Source: Myxococcus terminator_A (GTDB lineage Bacteria > Myxococcota > Myxococcia > Myxococcales > Myxococcaceae). Taken from it: a stretch of DNA of 64,000 nucleotides. The stretch covers positions 62,001-126,000 of the forward strand of contig JBLZWL010000016.1 in the NCBI GenBank assembly GCA_049194865.1, written 5' to 3'. The notes below the pieces were generated by a model. That model searched no databases and was not told the origin of the DNA. It worked only from the letters and a program-made list of their open reading frames with translations. Shown here piece after piece: positions 49,747 to 58,020 of the stretch. The position numbers and the translations under genes were made by a program. Numbering within the stretch: the stretch's first letter is position 1; each line of letters opens with the position of its first letter.

Positions 49747-52017
49747 TTGGACTCGTTCTTCACCTCGCTCAACAAGCGTCAGAGCATGTTGCTCCTGACC
49801 GCCGTCACCTTCGGCGGCCAGGAGAGCTTGGGGGCGATGGAGCACCTCCCGACGGAGGAAGGTGAGCTGCTGCGCCACCGCGCGCAGGAAATCCTGCAGA
49901 TTCCCCGCGACAAGCGCATCCCCGCGCTGGTGCAGGAGATCAAGCGGCTGGTGAAGGACCGCCGTGGCCAGCTGTGGAGCGCGGAGCCGGAGCGGCTGGC
50001 CGCGCTGCTGCAACGCGAGCGCGGTGCGCTGATGGAGATGGTGCTGCGCGCGCTGCCCTCCTCGATGGCGGAGGCGGTGCGGGTCCACCTGCCGCCGTCT
50101 CGCGTGAAGCTGACCCGCGAAGTCCGACCCCAGGTCCTGGACATCGTCCGGTGGAAGCTGGAGGAGGCGCTGGCGCGGGAGTCGAGCGCGTCGCAGTCGG
50201 CGGGCTTCAAGTTCTCCGACGTGCTCATGCTCCAGCAGCGCGAGCTGCTCACGGTGAGCGACAGGCTGGGCGCGCGCGTGCTCGGACCGGCCCTGGCGGG
50301 CCTTCCGGACGCGGAGCGGGAGACGCTGCTGGAGGCCCTGCCTCCGGACCTGAAGCTCCTGGCCGGCAAGTCCGTGGCGGCCAATGCGCCGCGCAAGCTT
50401 CCGGAGGAGGACGCACGCGCGCAGTTGGAGACGCATGACGGGCTGAAGAACCCTGCGGGCTCCATCCGCAGCGCGGGAGTCCAGCGGCTGGCGCGCGCGT
50501 GCGTGGCCCAGTCGCCGGAGTTCGCCGCGCGCATGCTGGAGAAGTACCGGGGTGAGTTCGGCAGCCTGATGGCGAAGTGGGTGCGCGAGGAGCGCATCCG
50601 GCCCACCGCGCGCGGCGATGGTGGCCGCACCGACATCGTCATGGACCTTGAGCGGCTGGCCACCCGGGGCCTCATCGAGCGCCCCGTGCGCCTGGCGACA
50701 CCGCCCCCGCCGCGTCAGTCCGCCGTGCTGCCGCCTCCTCCTGGCGCGCGCAAGGCCGCGGCCTCCGCCGCCGCGCGTGAGGCCCCTGCGCGTGAAGCGC
50801 CGGCGGGTGCTCCCCGCGAGCCCGTGGCAGCGCCGCGCGAGCCCGTGGCAGCGCCGCGCGAGCCCGTGGTAGCGCCGCGCGAGCCCGTGGCGGTGCCTCG
50901 TGAGGCGGGTGGCTCGGCTGTGCACCGGGAGCCGCCCGTGGGTGCTCCCCGAGAGGGCGCGGGCGTGGCCCGCGAGCCGGGCAAGGCGGGCACCGCCACG
51001 CGTCGGCCCCCTGGTGCCGAGCCCTCGGCACGCCGCGACTTCATGGCCGAGCGGGCCGCGAGGAGCGCGGGCGCCATGTCCAGCCGGGAGGGCTCCCGCG
51101 TCACGCGCCCCAAGGATGGCTCCGCGGTCCATCGTGTCCCCCCGCGTCGCGACCCCGCGGACGCGGCGCCGGCCCCGGGCGCTCCGCGTCGTGATGGCCC
51201 CTCGGCGGGGGCCGGACGTGAGCCAGGCGGGCCCGAGCCCCGGCCGGGTCGTCCCTCGCGGCCGGACCCGGAGGGCGCTCGCATCGGTCCTCCACCCTCG
51301 CGGCTGGGCTTGGGTGGCCCCCGGCCTCGGCCGGCGACACCTGGGAGCGAGGCAGAGGCGCCTCCGATGAGGGAGCGCTCGCGGGTGAGCCCCGCGGAGG
51401 ACGGTTCTCGGGCAGGTCCCGCCTCGGACGGTTCGCGCGTGGGCCGCGCGGCGGATGCTTCTCGGGTAGGTCCCGCCTCGGACGGTTCGCGCGTAGGCCG
51501 CGCGGCGGACGCGTCTCGGGTAGGTCCCGCCGCGGACGGTTCGCGCGTGGGCCGCTCGGCGGACGCGTCTCGGGTAGGCCCTGCCTCGGACGGTTCGCGC
51601 GTGGGCCGCGCCTCGGACGGCTCTCGGGTAGGCCCCGCTGGGGACGGTTCCCGGGTAGGCCCGGGGGAGGGCTCTCGCGTGCAGCGCCCGCCCGAGGAGC
51701 TGTCCCGCTCCTCCCGCGTGAGGCCTCGTGCCGATGTGCCTCCGCCCCGTGAGGACCCCGAGGGCTCACGGGTGTTCCGCTCGCGCTCGTCGGTCAGCGT
51801 CAAGGCGTTGCGCACGGACCCGACCCGGGAGGGGGGAAGCCAGCAGGAGCGGCCCCCTCGGGTGCTGGCCGGGCGAGCAGCCCCTCCCGCGGGGGCGCCG
51901 TCGGGGGTTCAGAAGGAGGGCACGGCGGTGCAGCGCCGACCCCGCTCGACGTCCGACGCGGACAAGCCGGTGCCTCCGGGCTCCGGCGGGCGTGGACCGC
52001 GCGGCGGAACGCGCTAG
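49747..52017 (+). CDS. FliG-like C-ring protein with long repetitive Arg/Pro tail (SctK position)
   Basis: 756 aa from TTG 49747. The first 310 residues align by eye to FliG: LNKRQSMLLLTAVTFGG to the N domain start; EPERLAALLQRERGALMEMV and LRALPSSMAEAVRVHLP to the DP..I..FIQ.EHPQTIALIL..L...A..IL..LP middle domain; VLDIVRWKLEEALA to VVREVERVLEKKLA; FKFSDVLMLQQRELLTVSDR to FVFEDIVLLDDRSIQRVLRE. The remaining 440 residues are low complexity (AAPREPV and DGSRVGRA repeats), very Arg/Pro-rich and probably disordered. Injectisomes carry SctK between SctJ and SctL, flagella carry FliG after FliF. Homology by eye only; the role as rotor-like C-ring adaptor is inference. Confidence 0.72.
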   Translation: MDSFFTSLNKRQSMLLLTAVTFGGQESLGAMEHLPTEEGELLRHRAQEILQIPRDKRIPALVQEIKRLVKDRRGQLWSAEPERLAALLQRERGALMEMVLRALPSSMAEAVRVHLPPSRVKLTREVRPQVLDIVRWKLEEALARESSASQSAGFKFSDVLMLQQRELLTVSDRLGARVLGPALAGLPDAERETLLEALPPDLKLLAGKSVAANAPRKLPEEDARAQLETHDGLKNPAGSIRSAGVQRLARACVAQSPEFAARMLEKYRGEFGSLMAKWVREERIRPTARGDGGRTDIVMDLERLATRGLIERPVRLATPPPPRQSAVLPPPPGARKAAASAAAREAPAREAPAGAPREPVAAPREPVAAPREPVVAPREPVAVPREAGGSAVHREPPVGAPREGAGVAREPGKAGTATRRPPGAEPSARRDFMAERAARSAGAMSSREGSRVTRPKDGSAVHRVPPRRDPADAAPAPGAPRRDGPSAGAGREPGGPEPRPGRPSRPDPEGARIGPPPSRLGLGGPRPRPATPGSEAEAPPMRERSRVSPAEDGSRAGPASDGSRVGRAADASRVGPASDGSRVGRAADASRVGPAADGSRVGRSADASRVGPASDGSRVGRASDGSRVGPAGDGSRVGPGEGSRVQRPPEELSRSSRVRPRADVPPPREDPEGSRVFRSRSSVSVKALRTDPTREGGSQQERPPRVLAGRAAPPAGAPSGVQKEGTAVQRRPRSTSDADKPVPPGSGGRGPRGGTR
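50809..50904 (+). repeat. 21-nt tandem repeats encoding APREPVA
   Basis: About four to five near-identical 21-base units (GAGCCCGTGGCAGCGCCGCG type) encode A-P-R-E-P-V-A/V within the tail of the FliG-like protein. In frame, so copy number can change without breaking the gene. Confidence 0.85.
51397..51690 (+). repeat. 27-nt tandem repeats encoding DGSRVGRA/DASRVGPA
   Basis: About 11 units of nine residues, consensus [AS]D[GA]SRVG[RP]A, arranged partly as 54-base double units, in the tail of the FliG-like protein. The flanks (GSRVTRPK, GSRVQRPP, GSRVFRSR) carry further single GSRV copies, so the whole tail is built on this motif. Confidence 0.87.
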
Positions 52018-52041
52018 CATCCGGCTCGCAAGGAGCGGCGC

Positions 52042-52716
52042 ATGGCGATCGGCAAGGTGATCAAGGGTGACGGGACGGCGGAGCCGTCTCTCGTGTCGGA
52101 GCGGCCAATGCTGCGGCCTCCTCGCGCGGGAGTGATGAACGCCGAGGTCTTCGAGGCGCGTCAGGGCGCCCAGGGCATCCTCGAGGAGGCGCATCGCGAG
52201 AAGGAGCGCATCCTGGCGGAGGCTCAGCGCGAGCGGGAAGAGCTGCTGGTGAAGACTCGGGAGCAGGGGCGCCAGGAAGGGCTGGCCCAGGCCACGGAGA
52301 TCATCCTCCGCGCGAAGATGCAGGCTGGGGAGATTCTGGGCACGTACGAGAAGGACGTCATCGCCCTGGGCCTGAGCGTGGGCGAGAAGATCATCGGCCG
52401 GAGCCTGGAGAAGGACCCGGACCTGATGCTGGAGCTGTGCGCGTCCGCCATCGACAACCTGCGCAGCGCCCGCTCCATGATTCTGCGCGTGCATCCGAAG
52501 ACGGCGGCGGTGCTGCGCGCCAAGAAGCCCGTGCTGATGGAGCTCATCGGCCGCGCGGTGGACCTGGCCATCAAGGAGGACCCGGAGGTCGCTCCGGTGG
52601 GCTGCATCGTCCAGACGGAGTTCGGCACGGTGGACGCCCAGCTGCCCACGCAGCTGGAGATGCTCCAGAACGTGCTGTTGCCAGACCAGAACGGCCCGAA
52701 GGAAGGCCCGGCCTAG
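52042..52716 (+). CDS. sctL: Type III secretion stator protein
   Basis: 224 aa, FliH/YscL/HrpE family peripheral stalk that binds and regulates the SctN ATPase. Central coiled coil about 45-100 (ILEEAHREKERILAEAQRER, ELLVKTREQGRQEGLAQATE), then the conserved C-domain: IALGLSVGEKIIGRSLEKDP, ILRVHPKTAAVL and GCIVQTEFGTVDAQLPTQLE. ATG 52042, AAGGAG 12 bases upstream. It lies between the FliG-like gene and sctN, the normal order. Confidence 0.92.
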   Translation: MAIGKVIKGDGTAEPSLVSERPMLRPPRAGVMNAEVFEARQGAQGILEEAHREKERILAEAQREREELLVKTREQGRQEGLAQATEIILRAKMQAGEILGTYEKDVIALGLSVGEKIIGRSLEKDPDLMLELCASAIDNLRSARSMILRVHPKTAAVLRAKKPVLMELIGRAVDLAIKEDPEVAPVGCIVQTEFGTVDAQLPTQLEMLQNVLLPDQNGPKEGPA

Positions 52717-52734
52717 CCGGGACGAACCACGTCC

Positions 52735-54048
52735 ATGGCCATCGACCTTTCGCGCTATTTCGACCTCATCAAGGACGCCCAGACGGTGCGCGTCCGGGGC
52801 CGCGTCACCGAGCTGACAGGCCTCATCATCAAGGCGAGCGTCCCCAACGTCCGCGTGGGCGAGCTGGTGCTCATCAAGAGCCGAGGCCGCGGCCCCGTGA
52901 AGGCGGAGGTGGTGGGCTTCCAGGGCGACGAGGTGATGCTCATGCCCCTGGGCGAGCTGTACGGCATCGGCCCGGACAGCGAGGTCATCCCCACCGGAAA
53001 GCCCCTGAGCATCAAGTGCGGCGAGGCGCTCCTGGGGCGCGTGCTCAACGGCATCGGTGAGCCCATGGACGGCAGTGCACTGCCGGAAGAGGGCCTCATC
53101 GACTGGTCCGTGGACCGCAACTGCCCGGACCCGTTCACCCGTCAGCGAATCGAGCGGCCCCTGCCCCTGGGCGTGCGCTGCATCGACGGGCTGCTCACCG
53201 TGGGCGAGGGCCAGCGCGTGGGCCTCTTCGCCGGCTCCGGCGTCGGCAAGTCCACGCTGATGGGACAGATAGCGCGCAACACCCAGGCCGACCTGTGCGT
53301 CGTCGCCCTCATCGGCGAGCGTGGTCGCGAAGTCCGCGAGTTCATCGAGGACGCCATGGGCGAGGAGGGCATGAAGCGCTCCGTGCTGGTGTGCGCCACC
53401 TCGGACCAGCCCAGCCTCGTGCGTCTGCGCGCCGCCTACGTCGCCACCGCCATCGCCGAGTACTTCCGCGAGCGCGGCGGCAACGTCCTCTTCATGCTCG
53501 ACACGGTGACGCGTCTCGCGCGTGCCCAGCGTGAGATTGGCCTCGCGGTGGGCGAGCCCCCGGCCCGCCAGGGCTACCCGCCGAGCGTGTTCTCCATGCT
53601 GCCGCGCATCCTGGAGCGCACGGGCAACTCGGACAAAGGCAAGTGCACCGCCATCTACACCTGCCTCGTGGCCGGCGGTGACATGGAGGAGCCCATCGCG
53701 GACGAGGTCCGCGGTATTCTCGACGGCCACTTCATCCTCAACCGCGCGCTGGGCGAGCGAAACCAGTGGCCCGCAATGGACGTGCTGGCGAGCCTCAGCC
53801 GTGTGATGAGCGGCATCGTCTCCAAGGAGCACAAGAAGGCGGCAGGCAAGCTGCGCGAGACGCTGGCCACGTACGAGAAGCAGCGCGACCTCATCCTGCT
53901 GGGCGCCTACCAGTACGGGACGGACCCCCGCACGGACTACGCCATCGACAAGTACGACGCCATCATCGAGTTCCTCAAGCAGGACACCCACTCCAACTCC
54001 AGCTTCGATGAGACGGTGGAACAGTTGATCGCCCTCTTCGAAGAGTAA
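52735..54048 (+). CDS. sctN: Type III secretion ATPase
   Basis: 437 aa, F1-beta/FliI-like hexameric ATPase that unfolds and releases substrates at the export gate. Walker A GSGVGKST at about residues 167-174, IGERGREVREFIED, Walker B NVLFMLDTVTRLARAQRE, and the C-terminal segment YDAIIEFLKQDTHSNSSFDE. The N-terminal beta domain (GRVTELTGLIIKASVPNVRV) is complete. Length equals SctN/FliI. ATG 52735, 18 bases after sctL. Confidence 0.96.
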   Translation: MAIDLSRYFDLIKDAQTVRVRGRVTELTGLIIKASVPNVRVGELVLIKSRGRGPVKAEVVGFQGDEVMLMPLGELYGIGPDSEVIPTGKPLSIKCGEALLGRVLNGIGEPMDGSALPEEGLIDWSVDRNCPDPFTRQRIERPLPLGVRCIDGLLTVGEGQRVGLFAGSGVGKSTLMGQIARNTQADLCVVALIGERGREVREFIEDAMGEEGMKRSVLVCATSDQPSLVRLRAAYVATAIAEYFRERGGNVLFMLDTVTRLARAQREIGLAVGEPPARQGYPPSVFSMLPRILERTGNSDKGKCTAIYTCLVAGGDMEEPIADEVRGILDGHFILNRALGERNQWPAMDVLASLSRVMSGIVSKEHKKAAGKLRETLATYEKQRDLILLGAYQYGTDPRTDYAIDKYDAIIEFLKQDTHSNSSFDETVEQLIALFEE

Positions 54049-54095
54049 GGGGACAGGGGTGCACCCTGGGAAATCCGGGGTAGGATGGGGTCACC

Positions 54096-54584
54096 ATGCC
54101 CCCGTACCGGTTGCAAACCCTGCTGGACATGCGGACCCGGGCGAAGGAGGAGGCCGAGCAGGCCTTCTCCGACGCCATCAAGGCCCTCGAGCGGGAAAAA
54201 GTGGAGCTCCAGCGGCTGATTGACGAGCTGGAGCGCCGCAAGCGCGAGCGCAAGGAGAAGGTGGCCGCCTACCTCAAGGAGGTCATGGCCAAGGGTGCCG
54301 GCATCAACGGCATGAACATGATGGGCCGCTTCGAGGAGCGCCTGAAGGACGAAGAGGCGCAGGTGGCGCTGGAGGTCGAGCGTCAGCGGGAAGCGGTGAA
54401 GGTGGCCGAGCGACTGGTCGAGCAGCGGCGGCGGGAGATGGCCGAGGCGGCCAAGGAACTCAAGGCCATCGAGAAGCACAAGGAGACCTGGCAGAAGCAG
54501 GTGAAGCACGAGCGCCAGCAGCGTGAGGAGTTGAGCCAGGAGGAGATTGGCAACGCCTTGTTCCTGGCTCGGCAGCGCAAGTAA
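54096..54584 (+). CDS. sctO: Type III secretion central stalk protein
   Basis: 162 aa of almost pure coiled coil (EEAEQAFSDAIKALEREKVE, LQRLIDELERRKRERKEKVA, VERQREAVKVAERLVEQRRR), the FliJ/YscO type that sits in the SctN hexamer like the gamma subunit of F1. The start PYRLQTLLDMRTRAKEEAEQ matches the FliJ family N-terminus. Order sctN-sctO-sctP-sctQ is conserved. ATG 54096. Confidence 0.88.
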   Translation: MPPYRLQTLLDMRTRAKEEAEQAFSDAIKALEREKVELQRLIDELERRKRERKEKVAAYLKEVMAKGAGINGMNMMGRFEERLKDEEAQVALEVERQREAVKVAERLVEQRRREMAEAAKELKAIEKHKETWQKQVKHERQQREELSQEEIGNALFLARQRK

Positions 54585-54617
54585 CCTGCCTCCACCCCTT
54601 CCCTCGGGAACGATGTC

Positions 54618-55508
54618 ATGAGCCGAGTCGACGACGACCGTGAAACAGCGCGCATGGCCGAGCGCATCATGCTGGAGAAGAAGCTCGCCGAGGGCCAGGC
54701 GAAGAAGCGGACGGAGGGGGCCAGCACCTTCCAGAAGCTGATGCAGCCCCAGGCCCAGCCGCAGGCGACGGCCCCCGCGCCCACGCCGCAGACGCCGGGG
54801 GCCTTCGCCAAGCAGATCCTGGCCAAGGCGACGCAGCAGGGGAAGACCTTCGGGGAGCAGGCCCAGCAGCCGTCGCAGCTGGGTGGCAACCCGGCGGGTC
54901 TGGCGCAGACGCAGCGCCGGGCGGACAGCGGGGCCACGGAGGCTCGCGCCGGCTCGCGCGCCGCGGACTCCAAGGATGACAAGCGCACCTCCGAGGGCCG
55001 CGACAAGGACATGAGCAAGGCCGAGTCCGCGCTGGGACAGGTCAGCTCGGAGAAGGGCGCGCTCATCCGGGCGGAGGCCGACGCGGGCGGCAAGGGCAGC
55101 GGGGGCGGCGGGAAGGACAAGAAGGAAGGCGGCGGCACGGAGATGGCGCCGGGGTTCCGGTTCAACCCCGCGCTGATGGCGCCGGTGCCGGTGGCCAAGC
55201 CCAAGGACACCGCGGGCTCCGAGCGGCTGCGCGCCATGGCCAGCGAGATTGCCCAGAAGATTGTCGACCGCGTGCGCGTGGGCACCAACGCCGCGGGCCT
55301 CGCCGAGTTCCAGATTGATTTGCGCGGCGACGTGCTCAGTGGCCTGTCCATCAAGGTCAGCGCGAAGAACGGGAAGATCTCCGCGACTTTCAGTGGCACC
55401 AACCGTGACGTGCTGAAGATGCTCGAGGAGCACAGCGAGGGTCTTCGCACCGCGCTGGGAGGCCGTGGCCTGAAGCTCGAGACGGTACGCTTCGAGGCGA
55501 AGACATGA
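54618..55508 (+). CDS. sctP: Type III secretion needle/hook length-control-like protein
   Basis: 296 aa. The N-terminal two thirds are Gln/Ala/Lys/Gly-rich and disordered, as in FliK/SctP rulers. The C-terminal domain (about 205-296) has the FliK/SctP pattern: AEFQIDLRGDVLSGLSIKVS, AKNGKISATFSGTNRDVLKM, LEEHSEGLRTALGGRGLKLE. In other systems this domain switches export specificity by touching SctU/FlhB. If the system has no needle, its presence is puzzling. It overlaps sctQ by ATGA. Confidence 0.82.
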   Translation: MSRVDDDRETARMAERIMLEKKLAEGQAKKRTEGASTFQKLMQPQAQPQATAPAPTPQTPGAFAKQILAKATQQGKTFGEQAQQPSQLGGNPAGLAQTQRRADSGATEARAGSRAADSKDDKRTSEGRDKDMSKAESALGQVSSEKGALIRAEADAGGKGSGGGGKDKKEGGGTEMAPGFRFNPALMAPVPVAKPKDTAGSERLRAMASEIAQKIVDRVRVGTNAAGLAEFQIDLRGDVLSGLSIKVSAKNGKISATFSGTNRDVLKMLEEHSEGLRTALGGRGLKLETVRFEAKT

Positions 55509-56947
55509 GCTTGGAGCCGGAGGACGAAGGCCCCGGCGTGCATGAGCGGACGATGCTGGTGGACCTGCGCCAGCTCAAGCCGGTGCGTCCGCCGCCGGAG
55601 AAGACCGAGCGTCCGGAGAAGGTGGAGCGCCCCGAGAAGGTGGAGCGTCCCGAGCGAAGCGAGCGTCCGGAGAAGGTCGACCGGAGCGCCTGGCGGCCCT
55701 ACACCTTCAAGGGGCTGGAGAAGGTGTCGCGGGCTCAGGGGCTCCTGGCGGAGCGGCTGCGCTGGCTGACGCCGAACGAGGGGACGCTCGGGGCGGTGTC
55801 CGCGCGGCTCAAGAGCCTGTTCGACGCGGAGGTGCGTCTGGCCCTGGAGTCGGTGCAGGTGCGGCCCATGGCGGAGCTGCGCCGGTTCCTGGGCGACCCG
55901 ACGTTCCTCGCGGTGCTGGCGCCGGGCGCGCTGCAGGGCAGGGCGGTGTTGGAGGTGGAGCTGTCGCTGGCCCACACCGCGGTGGACCTGTTGCTGGGCG
56001 GCGCGGGCGAGACGGTGGGCCTGCGTCCGCTGACGGATATCGAAGAAGGGGTGATGGGCTACGTCATCCTGGAGGTGCTGCGGGTGCTGGTGCCCGCGCT
56101 GCAGGCCGGGGTGCCTCGCCCGAGGCTGGACGGAGTCGCTCGAGGCGTGGACGAGGTGTCCGCGCGCCTGGGCGACGACGGACCGATGCTGGCGGTGCAC
56201 CTGAACGCCTCGTTGGGGCCGCACAGCGGCATGGTGCGACTGGTCGTGCCCTCGGCGGTGTTGGAGGCCGCGGAGCCGGCGGTGGCGAGCGCCCAGCGGC
56301 GCGCCCTCGCGAAGGCGGACCTGGCGACGCATGCCAGCCGGCTGTCGGCGGTGAGGAGCTGGCTGCGGGCGGAGATTGGTACCGCGGAGCTGACCACCAA
56401 CGACCTGGCGAGCCTGCGGGTCAAGGACGTCGTCCTGGTGGACGTGCTGTCGGCGCGGCCTGACCGGGGTGAGTCCGGGACGGCGCAGCTGCGCGTGGGC
56501 GCGGGCCGCGCGGGGCACGCCGAGGCCGAGGTGTTCGTCGACGATGACGGGCGCTACAAGGCCCGCATCACTGGAATCATCCCCGGGGAGTCGGGGAACC
56601 CGCGCTCGGCCACCGAGGAGGGTGGGGGGCGGGAACAGGAAGAGGACTTCACCAATCCGGAGCTGGACGTTCCTCCGGAGCTTGAAGGGGCGCCCTTGGA
56701 CGACGTGAACAAGCCGGACGGAAGCGACCTGCTCGGAGATGTCCCGCTGCAGATCGCCGTGGAACTGGCGCGCATCCCCGTCACCGCGGAGCAGGTGGTG
56801 GGCATGCGGGCCGGGCAGGTCATCGAGCTGAGCCGGGGGCCTGGCGAGCCGGTGGAGCTGTCCATCAATGGCAAGGTGGTGGCCCGGGGTGAGCTGGTGG
56901 AGATGGAAGGCCAGCTCGGCGTGCGCGTCACCACCCTGGCGAGCTGA
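55505..56947 (+). CDS. sctQ: Type III secretion cytoplasmic ring protein with FliM-like middle and FliN-like end
   Basis: 480 aa. N-terminal repeats of ERPEKV type (about residues 33-60). Middle part, about 115-230: ALQGRAVLEVELSLAHTAVD, LLLGGAGETVGLRPLTDIEE, GVMGYVILEVLRVLVPAL, which follows the FliM domain (valine-leucine strand, LLGGxG, LTDIE) closely. C-terminal SPOA/FliN domain about 405-480: VPLQIAVELARIPVTAEQVV and ELSRGPGEPVELSINGKVVA. It forms sorting platform pods. SctQ is usually 300-400 aa; the FliM wording is unusually well kept. Confidence 0.88.
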   Translation: MSLEPEDEGPGVHERTMLVDLRQLKPVRPPPEKTERPEKVERPEKVERPERSERPEKVDRSAWRPYTFKGLEKVSRAQGLLAERLRWLTPNEGTLGAVSARLKSLFDAEVRLALESVQVRPMAELRRFLGDPTFLAVLAPGALQGRAVLEVELSLAHTAVDLLLGGAGETVGLRPLTDIEEGVMGYVILEVLRVLVPALQAGVPRPRLDGVARGVDEVSARLGDDGPMLAVHLNASLGPHSGMVRLVVPSAVLEAAEPAVASAQRRALAKADLATHASRLSAVRSWLRAEIGTAELTTNDLASLRVKDVVLVDVLSARPDRGESGTAQLRVGAGRAGHAEAEVFVDDDGRYKARITGIIPGESGNPRSATEEGGGREQEEDFTNPELDVPPELEGAPLDDVNKPDGSDLLGDVPLQIAVELARIPVTAEQVVGMRAGQVIELSRGPGEPVELSINGKVVARGELVEMEGQLGVRVTTLAS

Positions 56948-57044
56948 GGTCTTCATCCGAGACGGAAGCAAGCGGGCGGGAGCGGGCCGCCGGTCGGGGG
57001 CCCGTGGCGGTCCTCCGGCCTTTGAACTAGCCTCGCCCCCATCC

Positions 57045-58007
57045 ATGGCAGTCCTCCGCAACCCCCTCATGCGCCGGTCCCTGGGCGCCGCGCTGCTGCT
57101 CGCGTCCTCTACCGTGCTGGCCCAGGCTCCCGCCACGCCTGTGCCGGGCGCCACGGCCTCACCTGTCTCGGCGGAGCCGGCCCCGAGCGCCCCTTCGCCC
57201 GTTGCGGCGGAAAGGGCCGAGAAGCCAGCCCCCACCGTCGCTCCCGTTGCGGCGGAAAGGGCCGAGAAGTCGGCCCCCACCGTCGCTCCCGCCGCGACGG
57301 ACAGCGCCCGGAAGTCGGCTCCGAGCGTCACCGCCTCGCCTGTCGCACCCGCTTCGGCGGACACGGTTCAGGGGAAGGCGCCCGCACCGAACGCTCCGGC
57401 CGACAGCGCCCAGAAAGCGGCGTCGGCCGCCACGCCGAGCGCCACGGCACTCCCCGCTCCGGCTGACGGCGCCCCAAAGGCCTCGGCTTCGGCGGTGACG
57501 GAAACGACTCCTGTTCCGACGTCCCCCGCCGCGACGCGTCAGAAAACTCCGGGTGAGGAGCCTCGTTGGGAGGACCCCGCGCTCGATGCCTCCGCCGCGG
57601 CGACCGAGGCGGAAGCCGAGCCGGAGAGCATGGGGTGGATGCTCATCCGCACGCTGCTCGTGCTGGGCGCGGTGGTGGCGTCCATCTACCTCACGCTGAA
57701 CGTGGGGCTGCGCCGGCTGATGGGCCTCCAGGCGGCCGCGCCGGGAAAGCAGACCATCGTCACCGTGGTGGAGCGCCTGACGCTGGACCCCAAGCGCGCG
57801 CTCTTCGTGGTGAAGGCCGCGGACGAATACCTGCTGGTGGGCGGCGGCGAGGCGGGCCTGCAGCTGCTGTCGAAGCTGGATTCGGAGGCAGTGGAGCGCA
57901 TCCGCGCGCAGCGCCCGCAGACGAACGTGGTTCCCCTGAGCCCTTTCCTTCAGAAGCTCCTTTCCCGCCGCTCCGGGGGCTCGTCGTCCCAGCCCCCCGG
58001 CGCTTGA
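57045..58007 (+). CDS. FliO-like export-gate assembly protein
   Basis: 320 aa. Signal-like N-terminus (RSLGAALLLASSTVLAQ), then about 150 residues of Ala/Pro/Ser repeats (PVAAERAEK, APTVAP), one TM helix (WMLIRTLLVLGAVVASIYLT) at about 202-222 and a small cytoplasmic domain: TIVTVVERLTLDPKRALFVV, KAADEYLLVGGGEAGLQLLS. That domain is the FliO motif (ERL.L.P...L.lV.....YLLLG....gv.lL..L). FliO helps assemble FliP rings in flagella and is generally missing from injectisomes. Position right before sctR equals fliO-fliP order. ATG 57045; 57069 is an alternative. Confidence 0.82.
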   Translation: MAVLRNPLMRRSLGAALLLASSTVLAQAPATPVPGATASPVSAEPAPSAPSPVAAERAEKPAPTVAPVAAERAEKSAPTVAPAATDSARKSAPSVTASPVAPASADTVQGKAPAPNAPADSAQKAASAATPSATALPAPADGAPKASASAVTETTPVPTSPAATRQKTPGEEPRWEDPALDASAAATEAEAEPESMGWMLIRTLLVLGAVVASIYLTLNVGLRRLMGLQAAAPGKQTIVTVVERLTLDPKRALFVVKAADEYLLVGGGEAGLQLLSKLDSEAVERIRAQRPQTNVVPLSPFLQKLLSRRSGGSSSQPPGA

Positions 58008-58020
58008 TGGCACCTGTCCC

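Noticed and set aside
51397..51690. Regular 27-base repeats considered as a CRISPR array
   Set aside because: There are no unique spacers; the repeats are contiguous, in frame, and translate into a nine-residue protein repeat.
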